Of a DNA stretch of 64,000 nt, positions 52,252 to 61,900 are shown piece by piece. Below the pieces are notes generated by a model that was not told where the DNA came from, did no database searches, and saw nothing but the letters and a program-made list of their open reading frames with translations. The stretch lies in assembly GCF_002876705.1 (NCBI RefSeq), contig NZ_MDAG01000007.1, positions 124,001 through 188,000 on the forward strand, read 5' to 3'. The stretch is from Enterovibrio norvegicus_B. Its GTDB lineage: Bacteria; Pseudomonadota; Gammaproteobacteria; Enterobacterales; Vibrionaceae. How positions within the stretch are numbered: the first letter of the stretch is position 1; each line of letters opens with the position of its first letter. The position numbers were made by a program, and so were the translations under genes.

Positions 52252-53648
52252 CAGTATTGCTCCTGATATGCGTCCATTGTGATGGCGATTTGTCTTTTTA
52301 AAGATTCACCAAATTCTGGGTATTGTTTGTTCAGACCTTGCCAAATATCAGGATCACTTAAAAACGCACCCACGGGATCTTGTTGGTGCATCCACATTTC
52401 GGCTGTTGATAGGTAAGGGTCTTTGTAGCTAAACACTAAGCGGCCCGTGATCTTTAGCGACAAGAAACAATACCAGTGCGCAATCAATATGATTGCGGAT
52501 ATCGGAAAGTGTCCACGGTCGAGGCTTAGCTTGAGCGTGGGCAAAATAAACTGCGGAAACTTGCTGATACTGTCCATCGCGATGCGCTCAATGGAATCCG
52601 CGATATACCCATTGCTGAAACGAGAGATAATAATTTGGCGATAGGATTCCAAATCAAAAGGGCGATCGTCTATCGTCGGGATAACGTCTTTTTGATGGTA
52701 GGCCTTTAGCCACCCATTGAGTTCGTCATCATGAATATTTTGGTCGAACGTCTGGTAACCTCGCAACGCCCCGACGTAAGACAGCATAAAATGCCCGCCG
52801 TTTAGGATTCGGATTTTGGCTTCTTCAAAGGCATGAACATTCTTCGTGAAAGTCACTCCCACGGCATCGAGCGCTGGGAAGGCGTTCGCCAATTTGTGTT
52901 CAATGACCCACTGCTCGAAATCCTCTCCTAGAATAGGGCATGCATCCTCTTCACCGCGTTGTTGTTGGATCTCGTGAGACAAGCTTGCTGGCGGCACAGG
53001 GGTGATCCTGTCAACCATGGAACACGGGAAGGTGACATTGACGTCCATCCACTGTTTGAGGTCTGAGAGTTGCGCTGCTTCGGCAAATTGACCGAATGCC
53101 TTTGCGAGGCGATGACCATTGTCACGCAGGTTATCGCAGGTCGCGACGGTGATTGCACCGTTGGCCATGCTCTGGCGTGCTAACAGAGCCAATGCAAGGA
53201 AACCAAACAAGGTTTTTGGTTGACCGCTTTGTTGTTTTATCACCGTGATATCGTTTGCCACCTCTGGGTGTGACAGGTTGACGTCGTCGGTATCGGTCAG
53301 GTAGTACCCGCCTTCCGTCACGGTGATGGTTAACGCTTTTACATTGTCGTCGTTAAAGATGCGCCCGATCACTGAAGGGTCTGCAGACGCGTCTTCCACA
53401 CGGTCGATGCTGCTGATTTTGATGTATTCAGCATCACCATTTGGCGCAATACGTTTAAAGTGGTATTGGCCATTTTGAGCGCGTAGCGCATCTGGAATAG
53501 CCCGCGTCTCTTCGCGTAAATTCACGTCTGTGTAATACCAACGCTCGCTTTCTGGCAGCGTGTCGTTGAGCAACTGAAGGTAATAAGCTTGATGGCCTCG
53601 GTGAAACGCACCAATGCCAAAGTGAACGAGACGCTTGTGGTCAGACAT
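52251..53648 (-). CDS. mtlK: Mannitol 2-dehydrogenase (polyol-specific long-chain type)
   Basis: 465 residues. N-terminal nucleotide-binding HFGIGAFHRGHQAYYLQLLN and the active-site K-x4-N-x2-H motif in AKIRILNGGHFMLSYVGALR are the signatures of mannitol-2-dehydrogenase/fructuronate reductase relatives. Oxidises mannitol (and often arabitol) to fructose (xylulose) with NAD. Overlaps the ATPase gene by 8 bp. Located in an ABC polyol operon, which favours mannitol over hexuronate reduction. Confidence 0.9.
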   Translation of the reverse strand: MSDHKRLVHFGIGAFHRGHQAYYLQLLNDTLPESERWYYTDVNLREETRAIPDALRAQNGQYHFKRIAPNGDAEYIKISSIDRVEDASADPSVIGRIFNDDNVKALTITVTEGGYYLTDTDDVNLSHPEVANDITVIKQQSGQPKTLFGFLALALLARQSMANGAITVATCDNLRDNGHRLAKAFGQFAEAAQLSDLKQWMDVNVTFPCSMVDRITPVPPASLSHEIQQQRGEEDACPILGEDFEQWVIEHKLANAFPALDAVGVTFTKNVHAFEEAKIRILNGGHFMLSYVGALRGYQTFDQNIHDDELNGWLKAYHQKDVIPTIDDRPFDLESYRQIIISRFSNGYIADSIERIAMDSISKFPQFILPTLKLSLDRGHFPISAIILIAHWYCFLSLKITGRLVFSYKDPYLSTAEMWMHQQDPVGAFLSDPDIWQGLNKQYPEFGESLKRQIAITMDAYQEQY

Positions 53649-54747
53649 GGCTCACCTCACCGTAAATATTGGACGCTTGTTCTGCGTTGTCGAACAAATA
53701 CACGCGCTGTGTATCTAGCTTCACGCCGACGGTCTCTCGTAATTCTGGTGTGTATTTAGGATCGGCCCGCACAACGACAGTGTTCCCACTGAGGGTGCGG
53801 ATATACGTGAGGGTTTCACTGCCCAATTGTTCGATTACCTCCACATCGCCTTTCAAATCGCCATCTTCAGGGTCACAGAAAGAGAGGGATTCCGGGCGGA
53901 AACCGATAGACGCCGAGGCGGTTGCACGCTCATCAAACATCGCGGCTGGTAGCGCTGTGCGTGCATCTTCGTTGAAGGTGATCTCCAATCTCTCGCCGGA
54001 TGCAGCCACATTGTTCACGGGCAGCACGTTCATTTTTGGCGTACCGATAAAGGTGGCGACAAATTGATTGGCGGGCTGGTGGTAGAGCTCGAGCGGTGTG
54101 CCGATTTGTGCCACTTCACCTTGGCTCATGATCACGACCTTGTCTGCCAGCGTCATGGCTTCGATTTGGTCATGGGTGACATAAATCATCGTGCTTTCAA
54201 GTTCTTGGTGCAGGCGTGAAAGCTCGATACGCATTTCCACGCGCAGTGCGGCATCAAGGTTTGAGAGGGGCTCATCAAACAGGAACACTTTCGGGTTACG
54301 AACAATCGCACGACCAATGGCAACACGCTGGCGTTGACCGCCTGATAAGGCTTTTGGCTTACGATCTAAAAGCGCATCCAGTTTGAGTGCTTTCGATACC
54401 TTGGTGACCTTTTGTTCAATTTCGTCTTGTGGGCGTTTCGCCAATTTGAGGGCGAAAGACATGTTGTCTTTCACCGACATGTGGGGGTAAAGCGCATAGC
54501 TTTGGAACACCATTGCCACGTCGCGTTTTGATGGGTGAGTTTCAATGATGGACTCACCGTCCAATTGAATGTCGCCTTCAGAAGACGACTCTAAGCCTGC
54601 AATCGTGCGAAGTAAGGTCGATTTGCCACAACCTGACGGGCCAACAAAGACGACGAATTCGCCTTTTTTAATCTCAAAATCAATGTCCTTGAGCGCAAGA
54701 ACGTCACCGTACTTCTTATATAAATGTTTGACTTGTAAGTAGCTCAT
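53641..54747 (-). CDS. smoK: Polyol ABC transporter ATP-binding subunit (SmoK/MalK-type)
   Basis: 368 residues. Walker A GPSGCGKST (about 36-44), Q-loop VFQSYALYPHM, signature LSGGQRQRVAIGRAIVRN, Walker B VFLFDEPLSNLD, H-loop VTHDQ, and the C-terminal regulatory OB domain (240-368) of the MalK/UgpC type. Powers the two permeases encoded immediately upstream in the operon (4-bp overlap). Confidence 0.93.
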   Translation of the reverse strand: MSYLQVKHLYKKYGDVLALKDIDFEIKKGEFVVFVGPSGCGKSTLLRTIAGLESSSEGDIQLDGESIIETHPSKRDVAMVFQSYALYPHMSVKDNMSFALKLAKRPQDEIEQKVTKVSKALKLDALLDRKPKALSGGQRQRVAIGRAIVRNPKVFLFDEPLSNLDAALRVEMRIELSRLHQELESTMIYVTHDQIEAMTLADKVVIMSQGEVAQIGTPLELYHQPANQFVATFIGTPKMNVLPVNNVAASGERLEITFNEDARTALPAAMFDERATASASIGFRPESLSFCDPEDGDLKGDVEVIEQLGSETLTYIRTLSGNTVVVRADPKYTPELRETVGVKLDTQRVYLFDNAEQASNIYGEVSHV

Positions 54748-55577
54748 TTAACAGCCCCAAAGGTTAATCCCTGAACCAGTTGTTTCTGACAGAACCAACC
54801 AAGAATGATAATAGGCGCACACGCCAGCGTGGATGCGGCTGACAGTTTTGCCCAGAACAAGCCTTCCGGACTTGAGTAAGTTGAAATCATCGTCGCGAGC
54901 GTGCCCGCATTGGCAGAGGTCAGGTTGATTGACCAAAATGCTTCATTCCAGCTCAGTACAATCGAGAGCAGCGCGGTGGATGCGATGCCACCGAGAGATA
55001 ACGGGATCAGCACGTGTCGGATTTCCCCTAACGTGTCAGCGCCATCAAGACGCACAGCTTCTAGGATGTCACGCGGGATATCTTTGAAGTAAGAGAACAG
55101 CATCCACACCACAATCGGCAGATTGATCAGCGTGTAAATGATGGTCAGCGCAAACGTGGTATCGAGTAACCCCGTCTTTTGGCAAAGCACATAAATGGGC
55201 ACCAACACCCCAACCGCAGGCAGCATTTTGGTGGACAGCATCCACAGCAGCATATCTTTCGTGCGTTTCGCGGGGTAAAACGCCATGGAGTAGGCCGCAG
55301 GAATCGCAATGATCAGCGCCAATATGGTTGAGCCAAACGCGGTGATCACAGAGTTTGTCGCAAACTTCAGGTAATCACTGCGCTCTTGCACAATACCGAA
55401 GTTCTCCACGGTCGGTTCGAAGATAAAGCTTGGCGGCACGGAAATCGCCTGTTGTTCTGTTTTGAACGCGGTGATCAGCATCATCAAAATGGGAAAGAAC
55501 ACAATCAGTGCAATGGCCCAGCAAATGATGGGACGCAACCAGCCAGTTTGATCGATAAGTGAAACGTCTTTAGCCAT
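54744..55577 (-). CDS. smoG: Polyol ABC transporter permease (SmoG-type)
   Basis: 277 residues, six TM helices. The EAA loop DILEAVRLDGADTLGEIRHV (about 190-210) contacts the ATPase. C-terminal FCQKQLVQGLTFGAVK is typical of MalG-like permeases. Overlaps smoK by 4 bp and follows the other permease after 9 bp. Confidence 0.92.
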   Translation of the reverse strand: MAKDVSLIDQTGWLRPIICWAIALIVFFPILMMLITAFKTEQQAISVPPSFIFEPTVENFGIVQERSDYLKFATNSVITAFGSTILALIIAIPAAYSMAFYPAKRTKDMLLWMLSTKMLPAVGVLVPIYVLCQKTGLLDTTFALTIIYTLINLPIVVWMLFSYFKDIPRDILEAVRLDGADTLGEIRHVLIPLSLGGIASTALLSIVLSWNEAFWSINLTSANAGTLATMISTYSSPEGLFWAKLSAASTLACAPIIILGWFCQKQLVQGLTFGAVK

Positions 55578-55586
55578 GATGCCTCC

Positions 55587-56447
55587 CTATGCCACTAAGT
55601 TTTTTCCGATCGCACGTATCAAAAAGAACGCGACGATGTTGGCGAGAATGACGGCAATTAAGCCACCGGCGGAAGCCACACCCACATCGAATTGCATTAA
55701 CGCTTGCGCAAAGATGAGGAAAGCCAAGTTGGTCGATTCGTAGCCCGGGCCACCGCCCGTGGTCACAAAAATTTCTGCAAAGATGGACAGCATGAAGATG
55801 GTCTCAATCATCATCACCACCGCAATAGGGCGCGCCAAATGGGGCAGGGTGAGATAACGGAACACTTGCCATCCGGTTGCGCCATCCAGCAGCGCGGCTT
55901 CTTTTTGTTCGTGGTCCATCGATTGCAATGACGTGATGAATATCAGTAAGGCAAAGGGCATCCATTGCCAACTCACCATGGTAATGATCGAGCCAAGCGG
56001 GAAGGCCGTGAGCCAATCTATGGGCTCTAACCCCACGCTTTCCCAAAGCGCTGCCAGTACGCCATAAACGGGGTGCATCATCATGTTTTTCCAGATTAAG
56101 GCGTTAACCGTCGGCATGATGAAAAAAGGGGAAATCAGCAAAACGCGTGCGATGCCGCGGCCAAAAAATGGCTTGTCTAATGCGATAGCAATCAGCAATG
56201 CACCAATCACAGTGACAACCAACACCATGCCGACGAGGGTCAGTGTGTTAATCAATGCGGGCCAAAACGCGTCGTCGGTGTAGAAGAACTCAAAGTTCAT
56301 CGACCCGATAAAATCATTCTCTCCGGGATACAGCAGGTTATATCTGATGGTTGAAAAATAGATCGTCATGGAGAGAGGAACGATCATCCAGAGCAGCAAG
56401 CTGACAAAGGAGGGAGCAACCAACAGTCGAGGCAACCATTTTTGCAT
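55587..56447 (-). CDS. smoF: Polyol ABC transporter permease (SmoF-type)
   Basis: 286 residues, six TM helices, MalF/UgpA family. EAA loop HEQKEAALLDGATGWQVFRY (about 180-200). N-terminus RLLVAPSFVSLLLWMIVPLS. Located 61 bp downstream of the binding-protein gene; the hairpin at 56478-56499 lies between them. Confidence 0.92.
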   Translation of the reverse strand: MQKWLPRLLVAPSFVSLLLWMIVPLSMTIYFSTIRYNLLYPGENDFIGSMNFEFFYTDDAFWPALINTLTLVGMVLVVTVIGALLIAIALDKPFFGRGIARVLLISPFFIMPTVNALIWKNMMMHPVYGVLAALWESVGLEPIDWLTAFPLGSIITMVSWQWMPFALLIFITSLQSMDHEQKEAALLDGATGWQVFRYLTLPHLARPIAVVMMIETIFMLSIFAEIFVTTGGGPGYESTNLAFLIFAQALMQFDVGVASAGGLIAVILANIVAFFLIRAIGKNLVA

Positions 56448-56477
56448 GAGCGACTACCAAATAGCGGAAGATAAGAA

Positions 56478-56499
56478 GCCGGACAGCGCACTGTCCGGC
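56478..56499 (-). repeat. Intercistronic stem-loop between smoE and smoF
   Basis: Nine-bp perfect stem GCCGGACAG / CTGTCCGGC with a 4-base loop and no T tract. In binding-protein transporters such stem-loops commonly protect the upstream cistron's mRNA and give more binding protein than permease. Confidence 0.75.
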
Positions 56500-56508
56500 A
56501 AGAGGGAT

Positions 56509-57825
56509 TTACTTGTAGTAGCCTGATTTACGCATTTCACGGTCGGCAGACTTGTTCGCACTTTGCAGTGCTTTTTCTACCGTTGTTTTGCCCGCCAGTG
56601 CAGAGGAAAGCTGCTGTCCTGTGGCAATACCAATGGCTTGGAACTCAGGGATGGCAGCAAACTGAACGCCAATGTAAGGGCTTGGGTTCTGTGTGCTGTT
56701 GCTTGGGTCAGCAGAGTTGATGGCGGCAAGTTCTGCTTCTGCAAATGATGCTGCATCAAGGAACGCTTGTGTTTCGTAGGTAGATTGACGAGTACCTGTC
56801 GGTACGCTTGCCCAACCGTTATTTTCGGCAACCAGTTGGATGTACTCTTTTGACGTTGCCCATTTCACGAACTTCTCAGCCGCTTCCGCATTTTTCGTTG
56901 CAGATGGAACAGCGAGAGCCCATGCCCAAAGCCAGTTTGCACCGCGGTCAGTGACTGCCACTGGTGACTGTGCGAACGCCACTTTGTCGTGAACTTTGCT
57001 TTGTTTAGGGTCTGTGATGAAGGATGCGGCGATCGTTGCATCAATCCACATGCCACATTTGCCTTCGTTAAACAGAGCGAGAATTTCATTGAAGCTGTTT
57101 GAGCTTGAACCTGGAGGACCGTAGCTGCTGAGAAGGTCAACATAGAAGCTAACAGCGTGGTTCCACTCCGGTGAGTTCAGCTGTGGTTTCCAATCTGCGT
57201 CAAACCATTGCGCGCCAAACGAGTTAGCCATGGTGGTCACGAACGCCGTGTTGTCACCCCAACCTGGCTTACCGCGTAAACAAATGCCGTAAACGCCGTT
57301 ATCTGGATCATGAATGGCCGCTGCAACATCGCGAATGTGGCCCCATGTGGCGCGATCTGGCACTGTCATGCCGGCTTTGTCTACAAGGTCTTTGCGGTAC
57401 ATGACCATGGAGCTTTCACCGTAAAAAGGTACCGCGAAAAGTTTGCCGTCCACGGATAAACCCGCACGCATTGCTGGCAGCAAATCGTCGGCATCATACG
57501 CCGCGTCGGTTTTGATTTCGTTCAACCAACCTTTTTGGCCCCAAATTGGGGTTTCATACATACCAATCGTCATGACATCGAATTGGCCGCCTTTGGTGGC
57601 GATGTCAGTGGTTACACGTTGGCGAAGAACTCCTTCCTCTAGGGTCACCCAATTGAGTTTGATGTCAGGGTTTTGCTTTTCAAATACTTCGCTAAACTTC
57701 TGCATTTCGATCATGTGACCGTTGTTGACCGTGGCAATGGTCAATTCTGTCGCCGCATGGGCGGACATGGAGAGGGCGGTACAGCATGCAGCAAAGGCAG
57801 TTAACGTTTTCCTTGTAGACAGCAT
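56509..57825 (-). CDS. smoE: Polyol ABC transporter substrate-binding protein (SmoE-type)
   Basis: 438 residues with a signal peptide (MLSTRKTLTAFAACCTALSM, cleavage after AHA). Extracellular solute-binding family 1: ATVNNGHMIEMQKFSEVFEK, GGQFDVMTIGMYETPIWGQK, GWLNE, and VPFYGESSMVMYRKDLVDKA are typical of the sorbitol/mannitol group. First gene of the leftward operon smoE-smoF-smoG-smoK-mtlK-smoS-xylB-araC. Its promoter should lie in 57830-58000. Confidence 0.93.
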   Translation of the reverse strand: MLSTRKTLTAFAACCTALSMSAHAATELTIATVNNGHMIEMQKFSEVFEKQNPDIKLNWVTLEEGVLRQRVTTDIATKGGQFDVMTIGMYETPIWGQKGWLNEIKTDAAYDADDLLPAMRAGLSVDGKLFAVPFYGESSMVMYRKDLVDKAGMTVPDRATWGHIRDVAAAIHDPDNGVYGICLRGKPGWGDNTAFVTTMANSFGAQWFDADWKPQLNSPEWNHAVSFYVDLLSSYGPPGSSSNSFNEILALFNEGKCGMWIDATIAASFITDPKQSKVHDKVAFAQSPVAVTDRGANWLWAWALAVPSATKNAEAAEKFVKWATSKEYIQLVAENNGWASVPTGTRQSTYETQAFLDAASFAEAELAAINSADPSNSTQNPSPYIGVQFAAIPEFQAIGIATGQQLSSALAGKTTVEKALQSANKSADREMRKSGYYK

Positions 57826-58218
57826 TTTTAGTTCCTCATGGTTAGAAGATGCTCATTAGGGGTAATTAACATCTGTGCAACAATGAAAGTACAAAAAAAG
57901 GCAAGAGTGAAGAAAAGCGGTGTAGAAAAGTACTTTTCTTCATGAGGAATGATGATTTTTTTACTTCATGTGAAGTGTGGAGTTTGAAAAGTTAGGCGAT
58001 GTTTGGTGTGAGCTGCCTGCTTAAGAATACAGTGATTTTTTGGCTGAACGCCCTTCTTAACGTGTCCTCACGCTGGACAATCGCTTTTTCTCGTATGAAG
58101 AACGCTGGCCTGCAGCCAAAAACCATGGTCATCATTGAATTGCCACGATTCTGTCATGCCACTGTCACCAAAAATCGAAAAAGTAGCGACCCTCAACGGA
58201 AGTTAACGGAGTAACCTC
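57826..58218. other. 393-bp divergent promoter region
   Basis: Serves the leftward polyol operon and the rightward gene at 58219. Contains a 16-bp perfect palindrome and a nearby inverted repeat (listed separately). A 71-codon frame at 57999-58214 shows no coding signature. Confidence 0.6.
57924..57976. promoter_or_regulatory. Candidate operator of the polyol operon
   Basis: AGAAAAGTACTTTTCT (57924-57939) is a perfect 16-bp palindrome; ACTTCATGTGAAGT (57963-57976) is a second inverted repeat. CTTCATGNG occurs twice, 26 bp apart (57938 and 57964), the kind of direct repeat AraC-family activators use. Assignment is inferred from position. Confidence 0.4.
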
Positions 58219-60435
58219 ATGCGTACACAACACGCTCTACTATTTTCATTGCTGGCGGTGTCTGTCAGCGCGGGTGTTCATGCTGCTGATGCGGCGTCGT
58301 TTCATCGTATAAGTGCATTTTCTACGGCAAACAATATTCCTCCTCATCTTGAGAAAACGCATGAAAGTTCTGCAGAAATCATTGCCGCAAGTGAAGATGG
58401 CAACACACTTGTGTATTCGGATAGCCCGCTGAAAGGCGTTGGGATTGTCGACATTACCAACCCGAAAAAACCGCAAGGTAAGGGTTTCATTACCTTTGAC
58501 GGCGAACCGACATCCATCGATGTTGTGGGCAACACCTTTGTTACCGCTATCAACACCTCTGAAAGCTATACCCAACCGTCGGGCTACCTTGCCCAGCGTG
58601 ATATAAACAGCACGCAATCACTCGCGACATGTGATTTGGGCGGGCAGCCTGATTCCGTTGCCGTGGCAAAAGACGGCAGCTTTGTGGCCGTGGCGATCGA
58701 AAACGAGCGCGATGAAGACTTAAACGACGGTGTGTTGCCGCAATTCCCTGCGGGGCATTTGTCGTTAGTGCCATTGAAAAACGGCGTGCTGGATTGTGAC
58801 AACCTAACGCGTGTGGCAATGACTGGGCTATCGGACATTGCACCGAACGATCCAGAGCCTGAGTTTGTTGACATAAACAGCCTTGGCGAAGTGGTGGTAA
58901 CGCTGCAAGAGAACAACCATATCGTGCTGGTGGACGGCATAAAAGGCGAAGTGATGGCTGACTTCAGTGCAGGCGCAGTAGACCTCACGAATGTGGATCT
59001 AGACGAAGAGCGCGCACTGACATTCTCTGGTACTAAATTGGCGGTAAAACGCGAACCGGATGCGGTGAAATGGCTCGACGATCAACGCTTTGTTACCGCC
59101 AATGAAGGGGATTACGAAGGTGGGTCTCGCGGCTTTACGATCTTCGACAAGCGCGGCAAAGTGTTGTTTGAATCCGGCCTTGATTTTGAATACCGCGTGG
59201 CATTGGCGGGGCACTACCCAGAAAAACGCTCAGGCAACAAAGGCGCAGAGCCTGAAGGCTTGGAAGTCGCGACCTATAACGATCAGCGCTACATCTTCGT
59301 GATGTCAGAGCGTGGCTCTGTGGTGGGCGTTTATCGCGATACAGGCGCAGCACCTGAATTTGTTCAGCTGCTGCCATCGGGCATTTCACCAGAATCTGCG
59401 GCGGCGATGCCAAGCCGCGGTTTGCTCGCCACGGCGAACGAGAAAGATTTGATTGAAGATGGCGGCGCGCGTGCGCACGTCATGGTTTATGAAATCAGCA
59501 ATGAAGCACCTGCTTATCCGCAGATTGAATCTGTGATGGTAGACGGCAAGCCTATCGGCTGGGGCGCGTTGTCGGGTTTGGTGGCAGATCCAAACCATGC
59601 AAATAATGCAAACACGCTTTATGCGGTGAACGACAGTTTCTACAAAGCGCAGCCTTCAATCTTTGTGATTGATGCAGCCTCGACGCCAGCAAAAATCACC
59701 AAACGCATTCCTGTCATGAACAACGGTAAACCTGCTAAAAAGCTCGATCTTGAAGGCATCACAACAGATGGAAAAGGCGGCTTTTGGCTCGCCTCTGAAG
59801 GGCGCACTGACAAAAGCATCGCCCATGCGCTCTACCGTACTGATGCAAACGGCAACATCGTTGAAACGGTGAATTTCCCTGCTGAGTTAATGGCCGTTGA
59901 AAAACGCTATGGCGCGGAAGGCATTACCCGTGTTGGCGATAATCTCTGGATTGCGATTCAACGTGCCTGGAAAGATGACCCAGAAAACACCGTGAAACTG
60001 GTGCAATACAACACCAAAACAGGAGAGTGGGGCGCAGTGCGTTACCCTACCGATGCAGCTGCGACGGGCTGGGTGGGCTTATCTGAAATCACCGCTCATG
60101 AAGGCGCGCTTTACATCATCGAACGCGATAACCAGATTGGCGAGGCGGCGAAAGTGAAGCAGCTTACCCGTGTAATCTTGGCAGATGCGCAACCCGCACC
60201 GCTTGGTGGTGAATTGCCAACGGTGCGCAAGAAAGTGGTTTACGACTTCTTGCCGGATCTGAAAGCGCAAGGCGGTTACGTTACCGACAAGATTGAAGGC
60301 TTTGCCATCACGAAAGACGGTCGTGCATTTGCTGTAACAGATAACGACGGTGTGGATGACAGCAGCGGCGAGACCTTTTTCTTTGCCCTTAAGAAAGAGG
60401 GCAAGGTGCTAGATTTCGCCTCGATGCGTCCTTAA
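58219..60435 (+). CDS. Exported esterase-like-activity-of-phytase family protein
   Basis: 738 residues with a signal peptide (MRTQHALLFSLLAVSVSAGV, cleavage after VHA). N-terminal half (about 30-400) is a beta-propeller-like choice-of-anchor region (DPEPEFVDINSLGEVVVTLQ, RFVTANEGDYEGGSRGFTIF). The C-terminal half (about 420-735) matches the phytase-esterase-like domain (WGALSGLVADPNHANNANTL, KLDLEGITTDGKGGFWLASE, GAEGITRVGDNLWIAIQRAW, IEGFAITKDGRAFAVTDNDG). Probably a periplasmic or secreted phosphoesterase; substrate unknown. GGAG precedes ATG 58219. A terminator follows. Confidence 0.85.
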   Translation: MRTQHALLFSLLAVSVSAGVHAADAASFHRISAFSTANNIPPHLEKTHESSAEIIAASEDGNTLVYSDSPLKGVGIVDITNPKKPQGKGFITFDGEPTSIDVVGNTFVTAINTSESYTQPSGYLAQRDINSTQSLATCDLGGQPDSVAVAKDGSFVAVAIENERDEDLNDGVLPQFPAGHLSLVPLKNGVLDCDNLTRVAMTGLSDIAPNDPEPEFVDINSLGEVVVTLQENNHIVLVDGIKGEVMADFSAGAVDLTNVDLDEERALTFSGTKLAVKREPDAVKWLDDQRFVTANEGDYEGGSRGFTIFDKRGKVLFESGLDFEYRVALAGHYPEKRSGNKGAEPEGLEVATYNDQRYIFVMSERGSVVGVYRDTGAAPEFVQLLPSGISPESAAAMPSRGLLATANEKDLIEDGGARAHVMVYEISNEAPAYPQIESVMVDGKPIGWGALSGLVADPNHANNANTLYAVNDSFYKAQPSIFVIDAASTPAKITKRIPVMNNGKPAKKLDLEGITTDGKGGFWLASEGRTDKSIAHALYRTDANGNIVETVNFPAELMAVEKRYGAEGITRVGDNLWIAIQRAWKDDPENTVKLVQYNTKTGEWGAVRYPTDAAATGWVGLSEITAHEGALYIIERDNQIGEAAKVKQLTRVILADAQPAPLGGELPTVRKKVVYDFLPDLKAQGGYVTDKIEGFAITKDGRAFAVTDNDGVDDSSGETFFFALKKEGKVLDFASMRP

Positions 60436-60515
60436 CCCTTATTCACTCGCCACGCATGCCGTGTGTGGCGAGATAAAAATTTGTCTGTTCGTTTTTCATG
60501 TCTGGGACAGACAAA

Positions 60516-60539
60516 AAACGCCAGCGTTAGCTGGCGTTT
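60516..60539 (+). terminator. Terminator after the phytase-esterase-like gene
   Basis: Stem AAACGCCAGC / GCTGGCGTTT with GTTA loop, followed by CCCTTTTTG; symmetric enough to serve the convergent transglutaminase-like gene too. Confidence 0.85.
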
Positions 60540-60582
60540 CCCTTTTTGACCTACCCATAATGTCACTTTATGCAGGCTGGAA

Positions 60583-61389
60583 TTATGGCGAAATCGGCGT
60601 GAATTGACTCATCAACCGCCATGACGATGACGCATAATTTGTGGTGAGGGCAGAGCCTTGATTCACCCAGTAATGCTCTCGGTTAAACATCGCAGTTGGG
60701 TGATATTTCGGCAGTGTTGAGGCCAAAGGATACTGTCGACCAAAGCCGCTTTTTTGGGTCGCTTCAAGCACATATTCTTTGCCTTTGTAAAACATGACGA
60801 CCCATGCGTGACCACCACCATCGTAATCGCCAATGACGACGCGCGCGTCATACCCCAATTCAATCAGCCAATCTGCCAATAAAATCGCGTGATCCTCACA
60901 ATCCCCCGACGGATAGAAATACGACTGCTTGCTTGATTGCCAGACTTCCATGTTCCCCTTGTATTGCTCGTGGTCATACTGATATTTCTTTTTACGGGCA
61001 ATGGTCAACATGGGAATGAGCGGGTTATCTACCTTGAAAGGCAGGTAGCCTTCGAGGTAACTGTGCGTCAGGTGAAAGTCGCCGTTGATGTCCGGTGCAA
61101 GCGACGTGAATTCACCGATGCCTCGTTCACTGAAGCTGTAAATCGCGTACTTTCCTTTGAGCTCATTTTTCCATTTCTGAATTTGGTATTGGGTGATGTA
61201 CCGATTGTTCGGGATGACCTTTAGCTCGCCTCTGCCACCAGAAAACGCCACCTCTTTCTCGGTTAACGTGTTCTGCGATTTAGCCATCAACTGCTTGGTT
61301 TCATCACTGATCGCATCTTTCTTCTCTTGCAGAAACCCAGAGAGAATAATCAGTCCGGCGACGAGGGGAAGCACTTTCACCATACCCAT
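60583..61389 (-). CDS. Transglutaminase-like cysteine peptidase-fold protein
   Basis: 268 residues with an N-terminal hydrophobic segment (VKVLPLVAGLIILSGFLQ) acting as signal or anchor. The transglutaminase core is at about 165-230: Cys in PSGDCEDHAILLADWL, His in GGGHAWVVMF, and the third position is an acidic Glu in YVLEAT rather than the usual Asp. Likely a periplasmic peptidase or amidase. It begins 3 bp after the stop of a DUF350 membrane protein gene, so the two form an operon. MGM start could also be the second Met (61383). Confidence 0.8.
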   Translation of the reverse strand: MGMVKVLPLVAGLIILSGFLQEKKDAISDETKQLMAKSQNTLTEKEVAFSGGRGELKVIPNNRYITQYQIQKWKNELKGKYAIYSFSERGIGEFTSLAPDINGDFHLTHSYLEGYLPFKVDNPLIPMLTIARKKKYQYDHEQYKGNMEVWQSSKQSYFYPSGDCEDHAILLADWLIELGYDARVVIGDYDGGGHAWVVMFYKGKEYVLEATQKSGFGRQYPLASTLPKYHPTAMFNREHYWVNQGSALTTNYASSSWRLMSQFTPISP

Positions 61390-61392
61390 GGT

Positions 61393-61623
61393 TTAAGAGC
61401 GAAACCCGAAAGCAACAATCACGGCGACAAAGATCAAAATGGTGGAGGCGAAAATGGCGACAGCCACATTGCCTTTTTTCATTTCTTCTTCGATATTCAC
61501 GCTTTTCAGCAGCTTTTTGTCGACCCACAGCAAGGCGTAAACGCCAACGAGCAGAGAAATGATGGTGTAAATCAGGTTGATGGAAAGGTTAAGTACAGAG
61601 GCGATGAAAAATTCGCTACCCAT
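61393..61623 (-). CDS. DUF350 family inner-membrane protein
   Basis: 76 residues from ATG 61623 (MGSEFFIASVLNLSINLIYT), which has AAGGAG upstream; a longer frame to 61698 is unsupported. Two TM helices: about 5-27 and about 50-72 (GNVAVAIFASTILIFVAVIV). The NIEEEMKKGNVAVAIFAS motif between them is typical of DUF350 (YjfL-like). Encoded with the transglutaminase-like gene. Confidence 0.85.
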   Translation of the reverse strand: MGSEFFIASVLNLSINLIYTIISLLVGVYALLWVDKKLLKSVNIEEEMKKGNVAVAIFASTILIFVAVIVAFGFRS

Positions 61624-61900
61624 GTTGTGATGCTCCTTGCGACATGTCGTTGTTCTGTTCCCAATGACGTTGCACAACGTTCCTCGTTGTGTGGCCAATA
61701 TGAGAGTCGGTAATCAAGTTGTTTGGGTATCAAGCGTAACGGTTTCGTCGTGGAGAGACGAATTTCACCGTCGAGCTTGAGAATAGCGTCAAATCATCAA
61801 GGGTAGCGGTGAGCAAAATTGTGAATACCGTCTTTGATTTAATCGCATCGCATGGAATGGTTTGGTGGCGACGTGTTGGGATAGTAAAAGTGTTTGAGTA

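Noticed and set aside
58246..58617. Long antisense frames across the phytase-esterase-like gene and similar ones across tmcA, putA and parA2
   Set aside because: Shadows of strongly supported genes; no start signals or domain patterns.
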